A stretch of 64,000 bases of DNA from Candidatus Thiodiazotropha endoloripes (GTDB taxonomy: Bacteria; Pseudomonadota; Gammaproteobacteria; Chromatiales; Chromatiaceae): NCBI GenBank assembly GCA_001709035.1, contig LVKA01000011.1, positions 1,139,157-1,203,156 on the forward strand, written 5' to 3'. The translations under genes and the position numbers were made by a program. Shown here piece after piece: positions 55,018 to 64,000 of this stretch (position 1 is its first letter; the number at the start of each line of letters is the position of its first letter). The notes below the pieces were generated by a model. It made no database searches, had not been told where the DNA came from, and saw nothing but the letters and a program-made list of their open reading frames with translations.

Positions 55018-57173
55018 GCCACACTCTCCAAAACCAGTTGGATCGCTTTGTCCGGATCACCGGCAAATACCTCAGAACCCTGATCCAATACAATGACTTT
55101 ATCAGCCAGTCTTACATGGCTGGGCCTGTGGGTGACCATGATGATGGTCTTTTTCCCTTTCAGTTTTTTAATCTGCTGCATAAAGCGTTCATCACTCTCG
55201 ATATCCAGAGAGGCACCTGGCTCATCAAGCAGAATAATCGGGGCCGAACGTAAAAAAGCCCTTGCCATTGACAGTCCCCGGGTCAGGCCGGGCGGTAAAT
55301 GCTCTGTTGCGTTGTCACCGATGCGGGTGTCAAATCCCTTTGGCAGTTGTTCGATCTCATCGAGAATGCCTGCCTGTGAGCAGGCCTGTCGCAGTTCTTC
55401 GTTGGTGGCCAATACATTGTTGAGTCGTAGATTCTGAGCGACCGAACCGTGAAAGAAATGTGGGTTCTGTGGTACATACGCTATGGCACGGCGCAGATCC
55501 ATGGCATTGAGTTGCCTGATGTCAAATTCATCGATCGAGAGTGAGCCAGCTTGTGGTCTGTACATACCGGCAATGAGTTTGGTCAATGTGGATTTTCCGG
55601 ATCCTGTTTCACCCATAATTGCAAGCATCTCGCCTGGCTCAACATGCACTGAAATTCCAAGCAGTGCCGGGTCATAATTCGGCCCATAGCGGAAACTGAC
55701 TCGATCGATATTGATGCGTCCCTTCAACTCGGTAAGCATCAACGCTGATCGGCCACTATGTCGCTCCACATCGAGTTTCATCAATTGGTTAATCTGCTGT
55801 ATGGTTTTGGAGACCTGTTCGAAACGGCTGAAACTGAGAAAGGCGCTCTGTAACGGTGCCAGAACCCGCCAGATCAATGCCATGGTGGCGATCAGCGCTC
55901 CGATGCTCATCGAACCTGCGATCACCATATAGGTACCAATGGCGAGCACGGCAACACCCGACAGACTCATTGCGCCTTGTGCAAATGAATTGATGACCGC
56001 ATTCGATACGGTGGTACGATAGTTGGCAGTCACCGCTTCACCGGAAAACTCACGATAGCGTTCCCACCAGGTGGTCTCCCCACCAACGCCCTTGATTTCG
56101 TAGCGCCCGTTCAAAGTCTGTATTTGCATACGCTGTTTATCCGTACGGGAAGACGATGCATGGGTAACCCGGTGAGCGCTTGCGGGTAACCAGAGGGCAC
56201 CAAAAGCAGCGTAGATAATCAGCATCACAACCGGTACAAGTGCTACCGGTCCGGCAATGAAGCCGATCACAATGACAAACATCAGCACAAACGGCAGTTC
56301 CAGGATCAGTGTGGCATTCGGGCCGGTGAAAAAGTCCCGCACTGAGTCAAACTGTTTCAGCCTGGAGAGTTGAGCGGCCATGGTTGAGCGCTCAGTGAAC
56401 AGCGGGGGCAGGTGCAGAATCTGTTTAAAGGTTTCGACACCGATCAAATAGTCAAGACGACCGGCAATATTGCCAATGACACGAGCACGTAGATACCGCA
56501 ATGCCATATCGGCGAGCAGTGCCGAGCCGATCCCGGCCACCATCCAGGGTAGGGCATCAACTGATTTGGCGCCGATTACCTTGTCATAGACCAACATGAT
56601 GAACAGCGGCACAGCCATCGCAACCAGATTGATCAAAAAACTCATTGAAAGCAGATGCCAGGTAAGCCCCTGAAAACGCCGCATCAACCTTGCAAACCAG
56701 GCCTGTCTCGATTCAGTCTCAACAAAACCATGTGTACTGTGAGTATCGGTGAAGTAGTAGGCAGTGCCCTTCAGGGATTTTACTGGCAGTGTTTTATGTT
56801 CACCGCTATTGGCATCATAGAAACGGATGGTATTGTTTTGACGCTCTTCAAGTACCAGAATTTCCCCTTTGCGACCTAAAAACAGGCATGGGTAGAGCTC
56901 CTCGCGGATATCTCGAAGATTGATTTTCTCGACACTGCTTTCATAGCCGAGGTTGACCAGGATGTTACGCAGGTCGACCAGGTCGATGGTGTCTGTGAAG
57001 TGGGGGAGTGCCTCGATCAGTTCCCGCGCATAGTGGTGCCAGCCCAAAGCTTTGAGCAGCGGCATCAAACTGGCGGCAAAGGGTGAATCGAGATGAATAT
57101 CATCCAGCCGGTTATGTCTGAGCGCATCGGCCAGTACTTCACTGAGAATCGGCTTGTGCTTTGCGCCGCTCAT
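55014..57173 (-). CDS. T1SS ABC transporter with C39-like domain; degenerate signature motif
   Basis: A 719-residue ABC exporter. Residues ~1-145 form a peptidase-C39-like domain without the catalytic Cys, as in adhesin-type secretion ATPases. Six membrane helices (~165-460) precede the nucleotide-binding domain: Walker A GETGSGKST (~520), Walker B APIILLDEPG with the catalytic Glu, H-loop THRPS. The ABC signature, normally LSGGQ, reads LPPGL. It overlaps its neighbours by 4 bp on both sides. Its defect is complementary to that of the partner at 57170, suggesting that the two form a heterodimer. Confidence 0.93.
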   Translation of the reverse strand: MSGAKHKPILSEVLADALRHNRLDDIHLDSPFAASLMPLLKALGWHHYARELIEALPHFTDTIDLVDLRNILVNLGYESSVEKINLRDIREELYPCLFLGRKGEILVLEERQNNTIRFYDANSGEHKTLPVKSLKGTAYYFTDTHSTHGFVETESRQAWFARLMRRFQGLTWHLLSMSFLINLVAMAVPLFIMLVYDKVIGAKSVDALPWMVAGIGSALLADMALRYLRARVIGNIAGRLDYLIGVETFKQILHLPPLFTERSTMAAQLSRLKQFDSVRDFFTGPNATLILELPFVLMFVIVIGFIAGPVALVPVVMLIIYAAFGALWLPASAHRVTHASSSRTDKQRMQIQTLNGRYEIKGVGGETTWWERYREFSGEAVTANYRTTVSNAVINSFAQGAMSLSGVAVLAIGTYMVIAGSMSIGALIATMALIWRVLAPLQSAFLSFSRFEQVSKTIQQINQLMKLDVERHSGRSALMLTELKGRINIDRVSFRYGPNYDPALLGISVHVEPGEMLAIMGETGSGKSTLTKLIAGMYRPQAGSLSIDEFDIRQLNAMDLRRAIAYVPQNPHFFHGSVAQNLRLNNVLATNEELRQACSQAGILDEIEQLPKGFDTRIGDNATEHLPPGLTRGLSMARAFLRSAPIILLDEPGASLDIESDERFMQQIKKLKGKKTIIMVTHRPSHVRLADKVIVLDQGSEVFAGDPDKAIQLVLESVA

Positions 57174-58840
57174 TTTTTGAATACCATTTTGAGTTTTCGC
57201 TGCTGCTCATGAAGCTGGCCGGCACGCAGTTCAAACTGCTTATCGCAGAGACGCAGAAATGAGGGGCGGTGTGAAACGATGACCAGGGTGCGGCTGCCCT
57301 TCATTTTTTTAATCAGGGCCATCAGTTTTGCATCATTTTTAATATCGAAGTTGGCATTTGCGTCATCGAAAAGAATGATATTGGGGTGACCGATCAGCGA
57401 GCGTACCATTACGATTTTCTGCCTGACGCCCTCTGACAGGGAGTTCACTGCCGAACCGCCTATCTGGGTATCCAGTCCATCAGGCATGCGTGCGATGATC
57501 TCGCCTAAACCCAGTTCTCTGGACAGTACCATGGCCTGATCAATGGCTTCCCCTTCACGAAACAGGGTCATGTTCTCCAGGATCGTGCCTTCATAGAGCA
57601 TACCGTGTTGAGGCATGAATCCTATCTGTTGCCGTAAAAACTCCTGTCGATAGGCCTTGATGTTGCGGCCATCCAGTAACACTTCCCCCTGTTGAGGGTG
57701 CAAGAATCCGGTCATGATGGATATCAGCGTGCTTTTTCCGGTTCCATTGTTGCCGGTAATACCAACTGATCCCCCCGCAGGAACCTCGAGTGATAGATCT
57801 TCAAGTAACCACTGCTCCTGCCCTGGGTAACGGAAGTGAATGCTGTCGACTTTGATATCACCTTGCAGCGGCTCTGGTCCATCATACTCACCGGATATCT
57901 CGGCGGGCATTCGATCAATTTCCTGACGTCGATCAAGTGAGAGGCGAACACTCTGAAACTGGGTCCACAGCCCCATCGCTTTCAGGCCAGGTTGCAGTAC
58001 CCGGCCAGTGAGCATGGTGCCGGCTGCGAGTGCACCGATAGTTAAATCCCCGGAAATCACGGACAAGCTGCCAAAACTGACGAAACTGACCATGGCGACT
58101 TGTGAAAAAGTGCTGCCAAACCCCTGTACCACACTGTTGATATGCGCCAGTTTGCGAATACTCTCAGCTGATTGTGCTTGCAGTCGTTCATATCGACGCA
58201 GCATCAACGCCTCCATGGCCATGGATTTCACCGTATGGATACCACTCAGAACCTCGATTAAAAAGTTCTGTCTGCGCGAATCGGTGGTATTTCTTGCCTT
58301 CAGGGCGTTATGCAGTTGTCGTCCCAGTGCAATGGAAACCAATGCGAAAACGGCCAGCAGCAGGATTGGGATCTGTACCAGTTCACCACTGATAAACCAG
58401 ATTAATGACAAAAAGAGAATCACGAAGGGGAAGTCCATCAGCAGCAGCATGGATTGCCCGGAATAGAATTGATTGATCTCTTCGACTGACTGCAGGCGGG
58501 TGAGATAATCCCCACTGGTCTCCCGGTTGAAGGCAAGTGTGTCGGTATGCAGCACCTTGTGCATGGCATCCATGCTCTCCCTGTGCTCAAATCGTGCACC
58601 GCTCCAGGCAAGAATTGCTGACCTGAAAATTCTCAACAACGCCTCTAAAATGACCACCCCCAGCATACCGATCATCAATGCCATGAACGTTCCCAACGCC
58701 TGATGAGGGATGATGCGGTCATAGACCTGCAGAACCACCATGGGCATGGCGAGGGCAAGGGTATTGATACCCAGCGATGCCAGCAGCACATCGGGTCTTC
58801 GCCAGCCGCGTGGAATCGTGAAACCGGATGAACTAATCAT
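57170..58840 (-). CDS. T1SS ABC transporter lacking the N-terminal domain; degenerate Walker B
   Basis: A 556-residue ABC exporter half that begins directly with the membrane domain (residues ~15-300, no C39-like domain). The nucleotide-binding domain has Walker A GNNGTGKST (~361), a nearly normal signature SLSEGV (~463) and H-loop SHRPS. The Walker B ends in DD (NIILFDDAN), replacing the catalytic Glu by Asp. It is the first gene of the secretion operon, overlapping the next ABC gene by 4 bp, and faces the adhesin gene across a 216-bp divergent intergenic region. Confidence 0.92.
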   Translation of the reverse strand: MISSSGFTIPRGWRRPDVLLASLGINTLALAMPMVVLQVYDRIIPHQALGTFMALMIGMLGVVILEALLRIFRSAILAWSGARFEHRESMDAMHKVLHTDTLAFNRETSGDYLTRLQSVEEINQFYSGQSMLLLMDFPFVILFLSLIWFISGELVQIPILLLAVFALVSIALGRQLHNALKARNTTDSRRQNFLIEVLSGIHTVKSMAMEALMLRRYERLQAQSAESIRKLAHINSVVQGFGSTFSQVAMVSFVSFGSLSVISGDLTIGALAAGTMLTGRVLQPGLKAMGLWTQFQSVRLSLDRRQEIDRMPAEISGEYDGPEPLQGDIKVDSIHFRYPGQEQWLLEDLSLEVPAGGSVGITGNNGTGKSTLISIMTGFLHPQQGEVLLDGRNIKAYRQEFLRQQIGFMPQHGMLYEGTILENMTLFREGEAIDQAMVLSRELGLGEIIARMPDGLDTQIGGSAVNSLSEGVRQKIVMVRSLIGHPNIILFDDANANFDIKNDAKLMALIKKMKGSRTLVIVSHRPSFLRLCDKQFELRAGQLHEQQRKLKMVFKK

Positions 58841-58991
58841 ATTTATAAATTATCAAGGCAGTTCAGCCATACAACCGGCTTTTGGTTGAGTTTAGTCATG
58901 AGCGATATTACAGATATCGACTGCTTCAGGAATTTATTTAATAGAGCGCAGATCCTCGCGCAAGGTTTTTAAAGTGCTTGCCGATAACCTG

Positions 58992-59021
58992 TTGACAAGC
59001 TTTAGAAACAACAAATATTCA
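58992..59021 (+). promoter_or_regulatory. Probable promoter of the adhesin gene
   Basis: TTGACA (58992-58997) and TATTCA (59016-59021), 18 bases apart, lie 36 bp before the adhesin ATG, which follows AGAGAGG. Confidence 0.5.
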
Positions 59022-59056
59022 GCGACAGGAAATTAATTCCTTACCAGAGAGGCACC

Positions 59057-62000
59057 ATGGTTGATAAAAACAGTGAAAACAGGGGTTCACTGGATGAGCG
59101 AGAAAAGGCGACAAAGGAGCTGTTTGAGCGGGATCTTGCGAAAGCTGGTATTCGTAAAGACCTGGAGGCGGATGATGTGACGGGCAGTGACCATCATGAG
59201 GTAGCCCAGACTGATGTCGCGATGGCTGAAAAAGCCGATGACAAGCTGCATGGAGAGGCTGAAGAAGCGATAGATTCTGTGGCAGTACAATCGGCGTCCC
59301 CCCCTGGTACTGAGCAGGAATTGAATGAGAATAGCAACCCATCAAGAGGAGAGGAGAGTAGAGCTCTCAAATCGTCTTCCAACGTCAGCGATGATGATGT
59401 TGCAGCCACCTCGTCAGCTATATCTGGTGGCAGCCGTGTGCAGCAGGCTCATGGCCTATCCAATCAAGTTCAACAAGAGACTCATTCTTCAGTAGCTTCA
59501 TCCTCTGAAAGCGCCTCAGCTACGGCTTCCTTGGGTAATGGACAACCGGAGCCAAATTATGATGTGAATAAGCTGGATCCCACAGATCAGAAATCAGTAC
59601 CAGACGAGCCGTTGGAGGCGACACCCGTTGATGGAGGTGACCAAGAGTTGGTGGTTGCTAACTTGATGTTGGCAAACCCTCAAAATGAACAGGATTACAG
59701 TTACGAGTTGATTGGATCAGGTAATGATTATTTTGAGCTGTTGGATAATCAGATATTGATCAAACCAGGTGTCGATATTGACACAACCCAATCCTCATAC
59801 CATAGCCTGACTTTTCAGTTAACTGACAGCTTAGGGAATTCGCATCAGGAAACGGTTGTCATCACTGTTGATTTCACCACTGAGGAAGCTGTCATTGTTT
59901 TGGGTATACCGGAGGAACAGACAGATCCAATCAATGAAGAAAGTGATTCATCGACCCATGTAGAACCAGAACCTGATGAGAGTTTTACCTATTCACTGCT
60001 TGACGGATCAGAAGCACCGGCTGGATTTATACTTCATGAAGATGGCAGTTACGACTTGGATGTTACCCATGAGGCGTATCAACATCTTGGCGTGGGTGAT
60101 AGTCAGACGTTGATTGTACCGGTCCAAATCATCACGGACCAAGGTGAGGTGACGACAAATGAGATTCATGTGGTTGTTCATGGAAGCAATGATCTGCCCA
60201 TTGTCGAAATGGCGCAGAGTGCTGTGATCACGGAGGGATCCTCAGTTATTGAAGGAGAGATTCACGCAACGGATGTGGATGACAACTCAGTTCTGACATA
60301 CGCTCTATCTGATGAAAATGATCTTCCACCTGGGTTTGTACTTAGTCAGAATGGCCACTACCGTTTTACGGCGGAAAATTATAATGGGCTTGGAGCTGGA
60401 GAGAGTCAAGTAGTTGAAATACCGATAACGGTAACGGACGAACACGGCGCTACTGCACATACAACGCTATCAATAACAATTACCGGTACCAATGATACAC
60501 CAGTTGCAGTAGCTCAAGAGGTATCAATTGAAGAAGGTGGTTTATTAACCGGTTGGTTGGAAGCAAGTGATGTTGATCTGACAGAAGGTGCGGCTCTCAG
60601 TTTTAGCACTTTGTCAGAAGTTAATGGGCTGAATTTATATGGAGATGGCTCCTACAGTTTCGATGCCTCAGCTTATCAATCACTTGGAGAAGGCGAGACT
60701 CAGACTATTAGTGTTCCGGTCACGGTCACAGATGACCAGGGTGCTATAGCTGAAACCACTCTGACAATTACCATTACTGGCACCAATGATATTCCAGTTG
60801 CAGAGGCTCACGAAGTCTTAGCAGAAGAGGGCGGATTGCTAACTGGTCAGTTACAGGCGAGTGATGTTGATCTGGCTGATGGAGTATTACTGAGTTTTAC
60901 CACCTCGTCAGAAGTTGATGGACTGACATTAAATGAGGATGGCTCATACAGTTTTGATGCTTCCTCTTATCAATCACTCGGTGCGGGTGAGACAGAAACC
61001 CTAGAAGTGCCAGTCATGGTCGCAGATGACCAAGGCGCTACTGCTGAAACTACTCTGACGATTACCGTCACTGGTACCAATGATACTCCTGTTGCAGAGG
61101 CCCACGAAGTCTTTGCGGAAGAAGGTGGTTTGGTGACTGGTCAGTTACAGGCGAGTGATGTTGATCTGGCTGATGGGGTATTACTCAGTTTTACCACCTC
61201 GTCAGAAGTTGATGGGCTGACATTAAATGAGGATGGATCCTACAGCTTTAATGCCTCCTCTTATCAATCACTCGGTGCGGGTGAAACAGAAACCCTAGAA
61301 GTACCTGTGGTCGTGACTGATGACCAGGGCGGTACAGCTGAAACTACTCTGTCGATTACTGTCACTGGTACCAATGATACTCCTGTTGCAGAGGCTCACG
61401 AAGTCTTTGCGGAAGAGGGTGGTTTGGTGACTGGTCAGTTGCAGGCGAGTGATGTTGATCTGGCAGAAGGTTCTGCTCTCTCTTTCTCTGCATCGACAGA
61501 AGTCGATGGTTTGATTTTAAATGGGGATGGATCCTACAGTTTCGATGCTTCCTCTTATCAAACACTCGGTACGGGTGAAACAGAAACCCTAGAAGTACCT
61601 GTGGTCGTGACTGATGACCAGGGCGGCACTGCTGAAACCACTCTGACAATTACCATTACAGGCACCAATGATAATCCAGTTGCAGAGGCCCACGAAGTCT
61701 TAGCGGAAGAGGGTGAGTTGGTGACTGGTCAGCTGCAGGCGAGTGATGTTGATCTGGCTGATGGGGTATTACTCAGTTTTACCACCTCGTCAGAAGTTGA
61801 TGGACTGACATTAAATGAGGATGGATCCTACAGCTTTGATGCTTCCTCTTATCAATCTCTCGGTGCGGGTGAGACAGAAACCCTAGAAGTACCTGTGGTC
61901 GTGACTGATGACCAGGGCGGTACAGCTGAAACTACTCTGTCGATTACTGTCACTGGTACCAATGATACTCCTGTTGCAGAGGCTCACGAAGTCTTTGCGG

Positions 62001-64000
62001 AAGAGGGTGGTTTGGTGACTGGTCAGTTGCAGGCGAGTGATGTTGATCTGGCAGAAGGTTCTGCTCTCTCTTTCTCTGCATCGACAGAAGTCGATGGTTT
62101 GATTTTAAATGGGGATGGATCCTACAGTTTCGATGCTTCCTCTTATCAAACACTCGGTACGGGTGAAACAGAAACCCTAGAAGTACCTGTGGTCGTGACT
62201 GATGACCAGGGCGGCACTGCTGAAACCACTCTGACAATTACCATTACAGGCACCAATGATAATCCAGTTGCAGAGGCCCACGAAGTCTTAGCGGAAGAGG
62301 GTGGGTTGGTGACTGGTCAGTTGCAGGCGAGTGATGTTGATCTGGCAGAAGGTTATGCTCTCTCCTTCTCTACCTCATCAGAAGTCGAAGGTCTGACTTT
62401 GTATGAGGATGGTTCGTACAGTTTCGATGCTTCCTTTTATCAATCTCTCAGTGCGGGTGAAACTGAGACCATTGAAGTGCCAGTAGCGGTCGCAGATGAT
62501 CAGGGTGCTACGGTTGAAACCACTTTAACAATTACTGTCACCGGCACCAATGATGCCCCAGTAGCAGAAGCGCAGCAGACAGCTGTAGAAGAGGGTGCGT
62601 TTGTAAAAGGGCAGCTGAAAGCTGGTGATATTGATCTGGCAGAAGGTTCTGCTCTCTCTTTCTCTACCTCATCAGAAGTCGAAGGCCTGACTTTGAATGA
62701 GGATGGCTCATACAGTTTCGATACTTCCTCTTATCAATCTCTCGGTGTGGGTGAGACAGAAACCCTAGAAGTGCCAGTCGTGGTCGCAGATGACCAAGGC
62801 GCTACTGCTGAAACCACTCTGACAATTACAGTTACTGGAACTAATGATGTACCTGTTGCCGAAGCGCAGCAGACTGCTGTAGAAGAGGATGCGTTTGTAA
62901 AAGGGCAGCTGAAAGCTGGTGATATTGATCTGGCAGAGGGTTCTGGTCTCTCCTTCTCTACTGCGACAGAAGTCGAAGGTCTGACTTTAAATGAGGATGG
63001 CTCATACAGTTTCGATACTTCCTCTTATCAATCTCTCGGTGTGGGTGAGACAGAAACCCTAGAAGTGCCAGTCGTGGTCGCAGATGACCAAGGCGCTACT
63101 GCTGAAACCACTCTGACAATTACAGTTACTGGAACTAATGATGTACCTGTTGCCGAAGCGCAGCAGACTGCTGTAGAAGAGGATGCGTTTGTAAAAGGGC
63201 AGCTGAAAGCTGGTGATATTGATCTGGCAGAGGGTTCTGCTCTCTCCTTCTCTACTGCGACAGAAGTCGAAGGTCTGACTTTAAATGAGGATGGCTCATA
63301 CAGCTTTGATGCCTCCTCATATCAATCTCTCAGTGTGGGTGAGACAGAAACCCTAGAAGTGCCAGTCGTGGTCGCAGATGACCAAGGCGCTACTGCTGAA
63401 ACTACTCTGACGATTACCGTCACTGGTACCAATGATTCTCCAGTTGCAGAGGCTCACGAAGTCTTAGCGGAAGAAGGTGGTTTGGTGACTGGTCAGTTGC
63501 AGGCGAGTGATGTTGATCTCGCTGAGGGAGTTTCACTCAGTTTTAGCACAGAATCAGAAGTCGAAGGCCTGACTTTAAATGGGGATGGATCCTACAGTTT
63601 CGATGCTTCCTCTTATCAATCACTCAGTGCGGGTGAGGCAGAAACCCTCGAAGTGCCTGTGGTCGTGACTGATGACCAAGGCGCTACTGCTGAAACTACT
63701 CTGACGATTACCGTTACGGGTACCAATGATACTCCAGTTGCAGAGGCCCACGAAGTCTCAGTGGAAGAGGGCGGATTGCTAACCGGTCAGTTGCAGGCAA
63801 GTGATGTTGATCTCGCTGATGGAGCTTCACTCAGTTTTACTGCTTCATCAGCCGTCGATGGTCTGATTTTAAATGGGGATGGATCCTACAGTTTCGATGC
63901 TTCCTCTTATCAAACACTCGGTACGGGTGAAACAGAAACCCTAGAAGTACCTGTGGTCGTGACTGATGACCAGGGCGGCACAGCTGAAACCACTCTGACA
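59057..64000 (+). CDS. Giant VCBS/cadherin-like repeat adhesin (partial, open at window end)
   Basis: At least 1648 residues, one uninterrupted frame from the ATG at 59057 to the window edge. Residues ~1-200 are acidic, Ser/Ala/Glu-rich and unstructured, with no Sec signal, as expected of a type I secretion substrate. A cadherin-like domain (~205-275) and two diverged repeats are followed by at least 12 near-identical 98-residue VCBS repeats (294 bp), each ending TLTITVTGTNDTPVAEAHEV-like and containing DGSYSFDASSYQSLG. GTND motifs recur at 60485, 60779, 61073 and every 294 bases after. The secretion signal would lie at the unseen C-terminus. The divergent T1SS operon is its probable exporter. 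Likely a surface adhesin for attachment or biofilm. Confidence 0.93.
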   Translation, partial: MVDKNSENRGSLDEREKATKELFERDLAKAGIRKDLEADDVTGSDHHEVAQTDVAMAEKADDKLHGEAEEAIDSVAVQSASPPGTEQELNENSNPSRGEESRALKSSSNVSDDDVAATSSAISGGSRVQQAHGLSNQVQQETHSSVASSSESASATASLGNGQPEPNYDVNKLDPTDQKSVPDEPLEATPVDGGDQELVVANLMLANPQNEQDYSYELIGSGNDYFELLDNQILIKPGVDIDTTQSSYHSLTFQLTDSLGNSHQETVVITVDFTTEEAVIVLGIPEEQTDPINEESDSSTHVEPEPDESFTYSLLDGSEAPAGFILHEDGSYDLDVTHEAYQHLGVGDSQTLIVPVQIITDQGEVTTNEIHVVVHGSNDLPIVEMAQSAVITEGSSVIEGEIHATDVDDNSVLTYALSDENDLPPGFVLSQNGHYRFTAENYNGLGAGESQVVEIPITVTDEHGATAHTTLSITITGTNDTPVAVAQEVSIEEGGLLTGWLEASDVDLTEGAALSFSTLSEVNGLNLYGDGSYSFDASAYQSLGEGETQTISVPVTVTDDQGAIAETTLTITITGTNDIPVAEAHEVLAEEGGLLTGQLQASDVDLADGVLLSFTTSSEVDGLTLNEDGSYSFDASSYQSLGAGETETLEVPVMVADDQGATAETTLTITVTGTNDTPVAEAHEVFAEEGGLVTGQLQASDVDLADGVLLSFTTSSEVDGLTLNEDGSYSFNASSYQSLGAGETETLEVPVVVTDDQGGTAETTLSITVTGTNDTPVAEAHEVFAEEGGLVTGQLQASDVDLAEGSALSFSASTEVDGLILNGDGSYSFDASSYQTLGTGETETLEVPVVVTDDQGGTAETTLTITITGTNDNPVAEAHEVLAEEGELVTGQLQASDVDLADGVLLSFTTSSEVDGLTLNEDGSYSFDASSYQSLGAGETETLEVPVVVTDDQGGTAETTLSITVTGTNDTPVAEAHEVFAEEGGLVTGQLQASDVDLAEGSALSFSASTEVDGLILNGDGSYSFDASSYQTLGTGETETLEVPVVVTDDQGGTAETTLTITITGTNDNPVAEAHEVLAEEGGLVTGQLQASDVDLAEGYALSFSTSSEVEGLTLYEDGSYSFDASFYQSLSAGETETIEVPVAVADDQGATVETTLTITVTGTNDAPVAEAQQTAVEEGAFVKGQLKAGDIDLAEGSALSFSTSSEVEGLTLNEDGSYSFDTSSYQSLGVGETETLEVPVVVADDQGATAETTLTITVTGTNDVPVAEAQQTAVEEDAFVKGQLKAGDIDLAEGSGLSFSTATEVEGLTLNEDGSYSFDTSSYQSLGVGETETLEVPVVVADDQGATAETTLTITVTGTNDVPVAEAQQTAVEEDAFVKGQLKAGDIDLAEGSALSFSTATEVEGLTLNEDGSYSFDASSYQSLSVGETETLEVPVVVADDQGATAETTLTITVTGTNDSPVAEAHEVLAEEGGLVTGQLQASDVDLAEGVSLSFSTESEVEGLTLNGDGSYSFDASSYQSLSAGEAETLEVPVVVTDDQGATAETTLTITVTGTNDTPVAEAHEVSVEEGGLLTGQLQASDVDLADGASLSFTASSAVDGLILNGDGSYSFDASSYQTLGTGETETLEVPVVVTDDQGGTAETTLT
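60485..64000 (+). repeat. Tandem 294-bp repeats in the adhesin gene
   Basis: At least 12 units with constant 294-bp spacing. Homogeneity is uneven: 61286-61715 recurs without a difference I could see at 61874-62303 (offset 588, a two-unit duplication), and 62717-62945 recurs at 63011-63239 (offset 294). The array continues past the window. Confidence 0.95.

Noticed and set aside
61362..62237. Two identical 95-codon minus-strand frames in the adhesin
   Set aside because: They arise because the adhesin repeats are duplicated; not genes.
60485..64000. Regular repeats resembling an array
   Set aside because: Not CRISPR: the 294-bp units are coding, in frame and encode VCBS domains; there are no short repeats with unique spacers.

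Overview
The window is a chromosomal segment of a gammaproteobacterium. The gene order carB-greA-yhbY-rlmE-ftsH, folP-glmM-tpiA-secG and a complete 14-gene nuo operon is the gammaproteobacterial housekeeping arrangement, and the proteins read like those of purple-sulfur or sulfur-oxidising lineages (Chromatiales, Sedimenticola/Thiodiazotropha-like). That placement is an inference from protein flavour, not a database result. The left half is GC-rich at third positions; the region from about 32 kb to 50 kb is more AT-rich and accessory in content.

Layout: (1) 1-4.3 kb: end of carB, greA, yhbY (minus), rlmE, ftsH. (2) 4.4-12.5 kb: an insertion between ftsH and folP, which are neighbours in many gammaproteobacteria. 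It holds mazG, a BON-LysM protein, dodecin and then an RNA-repair locus read on the minus strand: several tRNA-like sequences, a tiny SEC-C-like protein, a slipin (SPFH), an unrecognised 315-residue protein, the RNA ligase RtcB and a 59-residue basic protein. A 140-bp palindromic element, a structured boxA-containing region and an XRE regulator lie upstream of it. (3) 12.6-31.4 kb: folP, glmM, tpiA, secG, tRNA-Leu(GAG), nuoA-N; then initiator tRNA-Met with a clear promoter and terminator. (4) 32-41 kb: a large lipoprotein with calcium-type repeats, a SulP transporter, a TsdA-like diheme cytochrome c, a double-receiver protein with degenerate GGDEF/EAL-like regions and a small lipoprotein. (5) 41.7-47.2 kb: an eight-gene signalling operon built around a CvnD/MglA-type small GTPase with two roadblock-like proteins, a stand-alone sensor globin, a PAS protein, a pseudo-receiver and a PhnD-like protein without signal peptide. 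It converges on a periplasmic PhnD-like protein plus a HAMP-PAS-GGDEF-EAL enzyme. (6) 50.9-53.4 kb: a second SulP transporter and a small exported protein. (7) 53.7-64 kb: a type I secretion operon of two ABC proteins and a HlyD-family adaptor, divergent from a giant VCBS/cadherin-repeat adhesin that runs off the window.

The strongest candidates for undescribed biology are the RtcB-slipin-tRNA-like locus, the GTPase/roadblock/globin operon and the pair of secretion ATPases. The ATPases' degenerate motifs are complementary, which predicts an asymmetric heterodimer. Two small families of inverted-repeat elements are also dispersed in the window, one of them inside the nuo operon between nuoK and nuoL.
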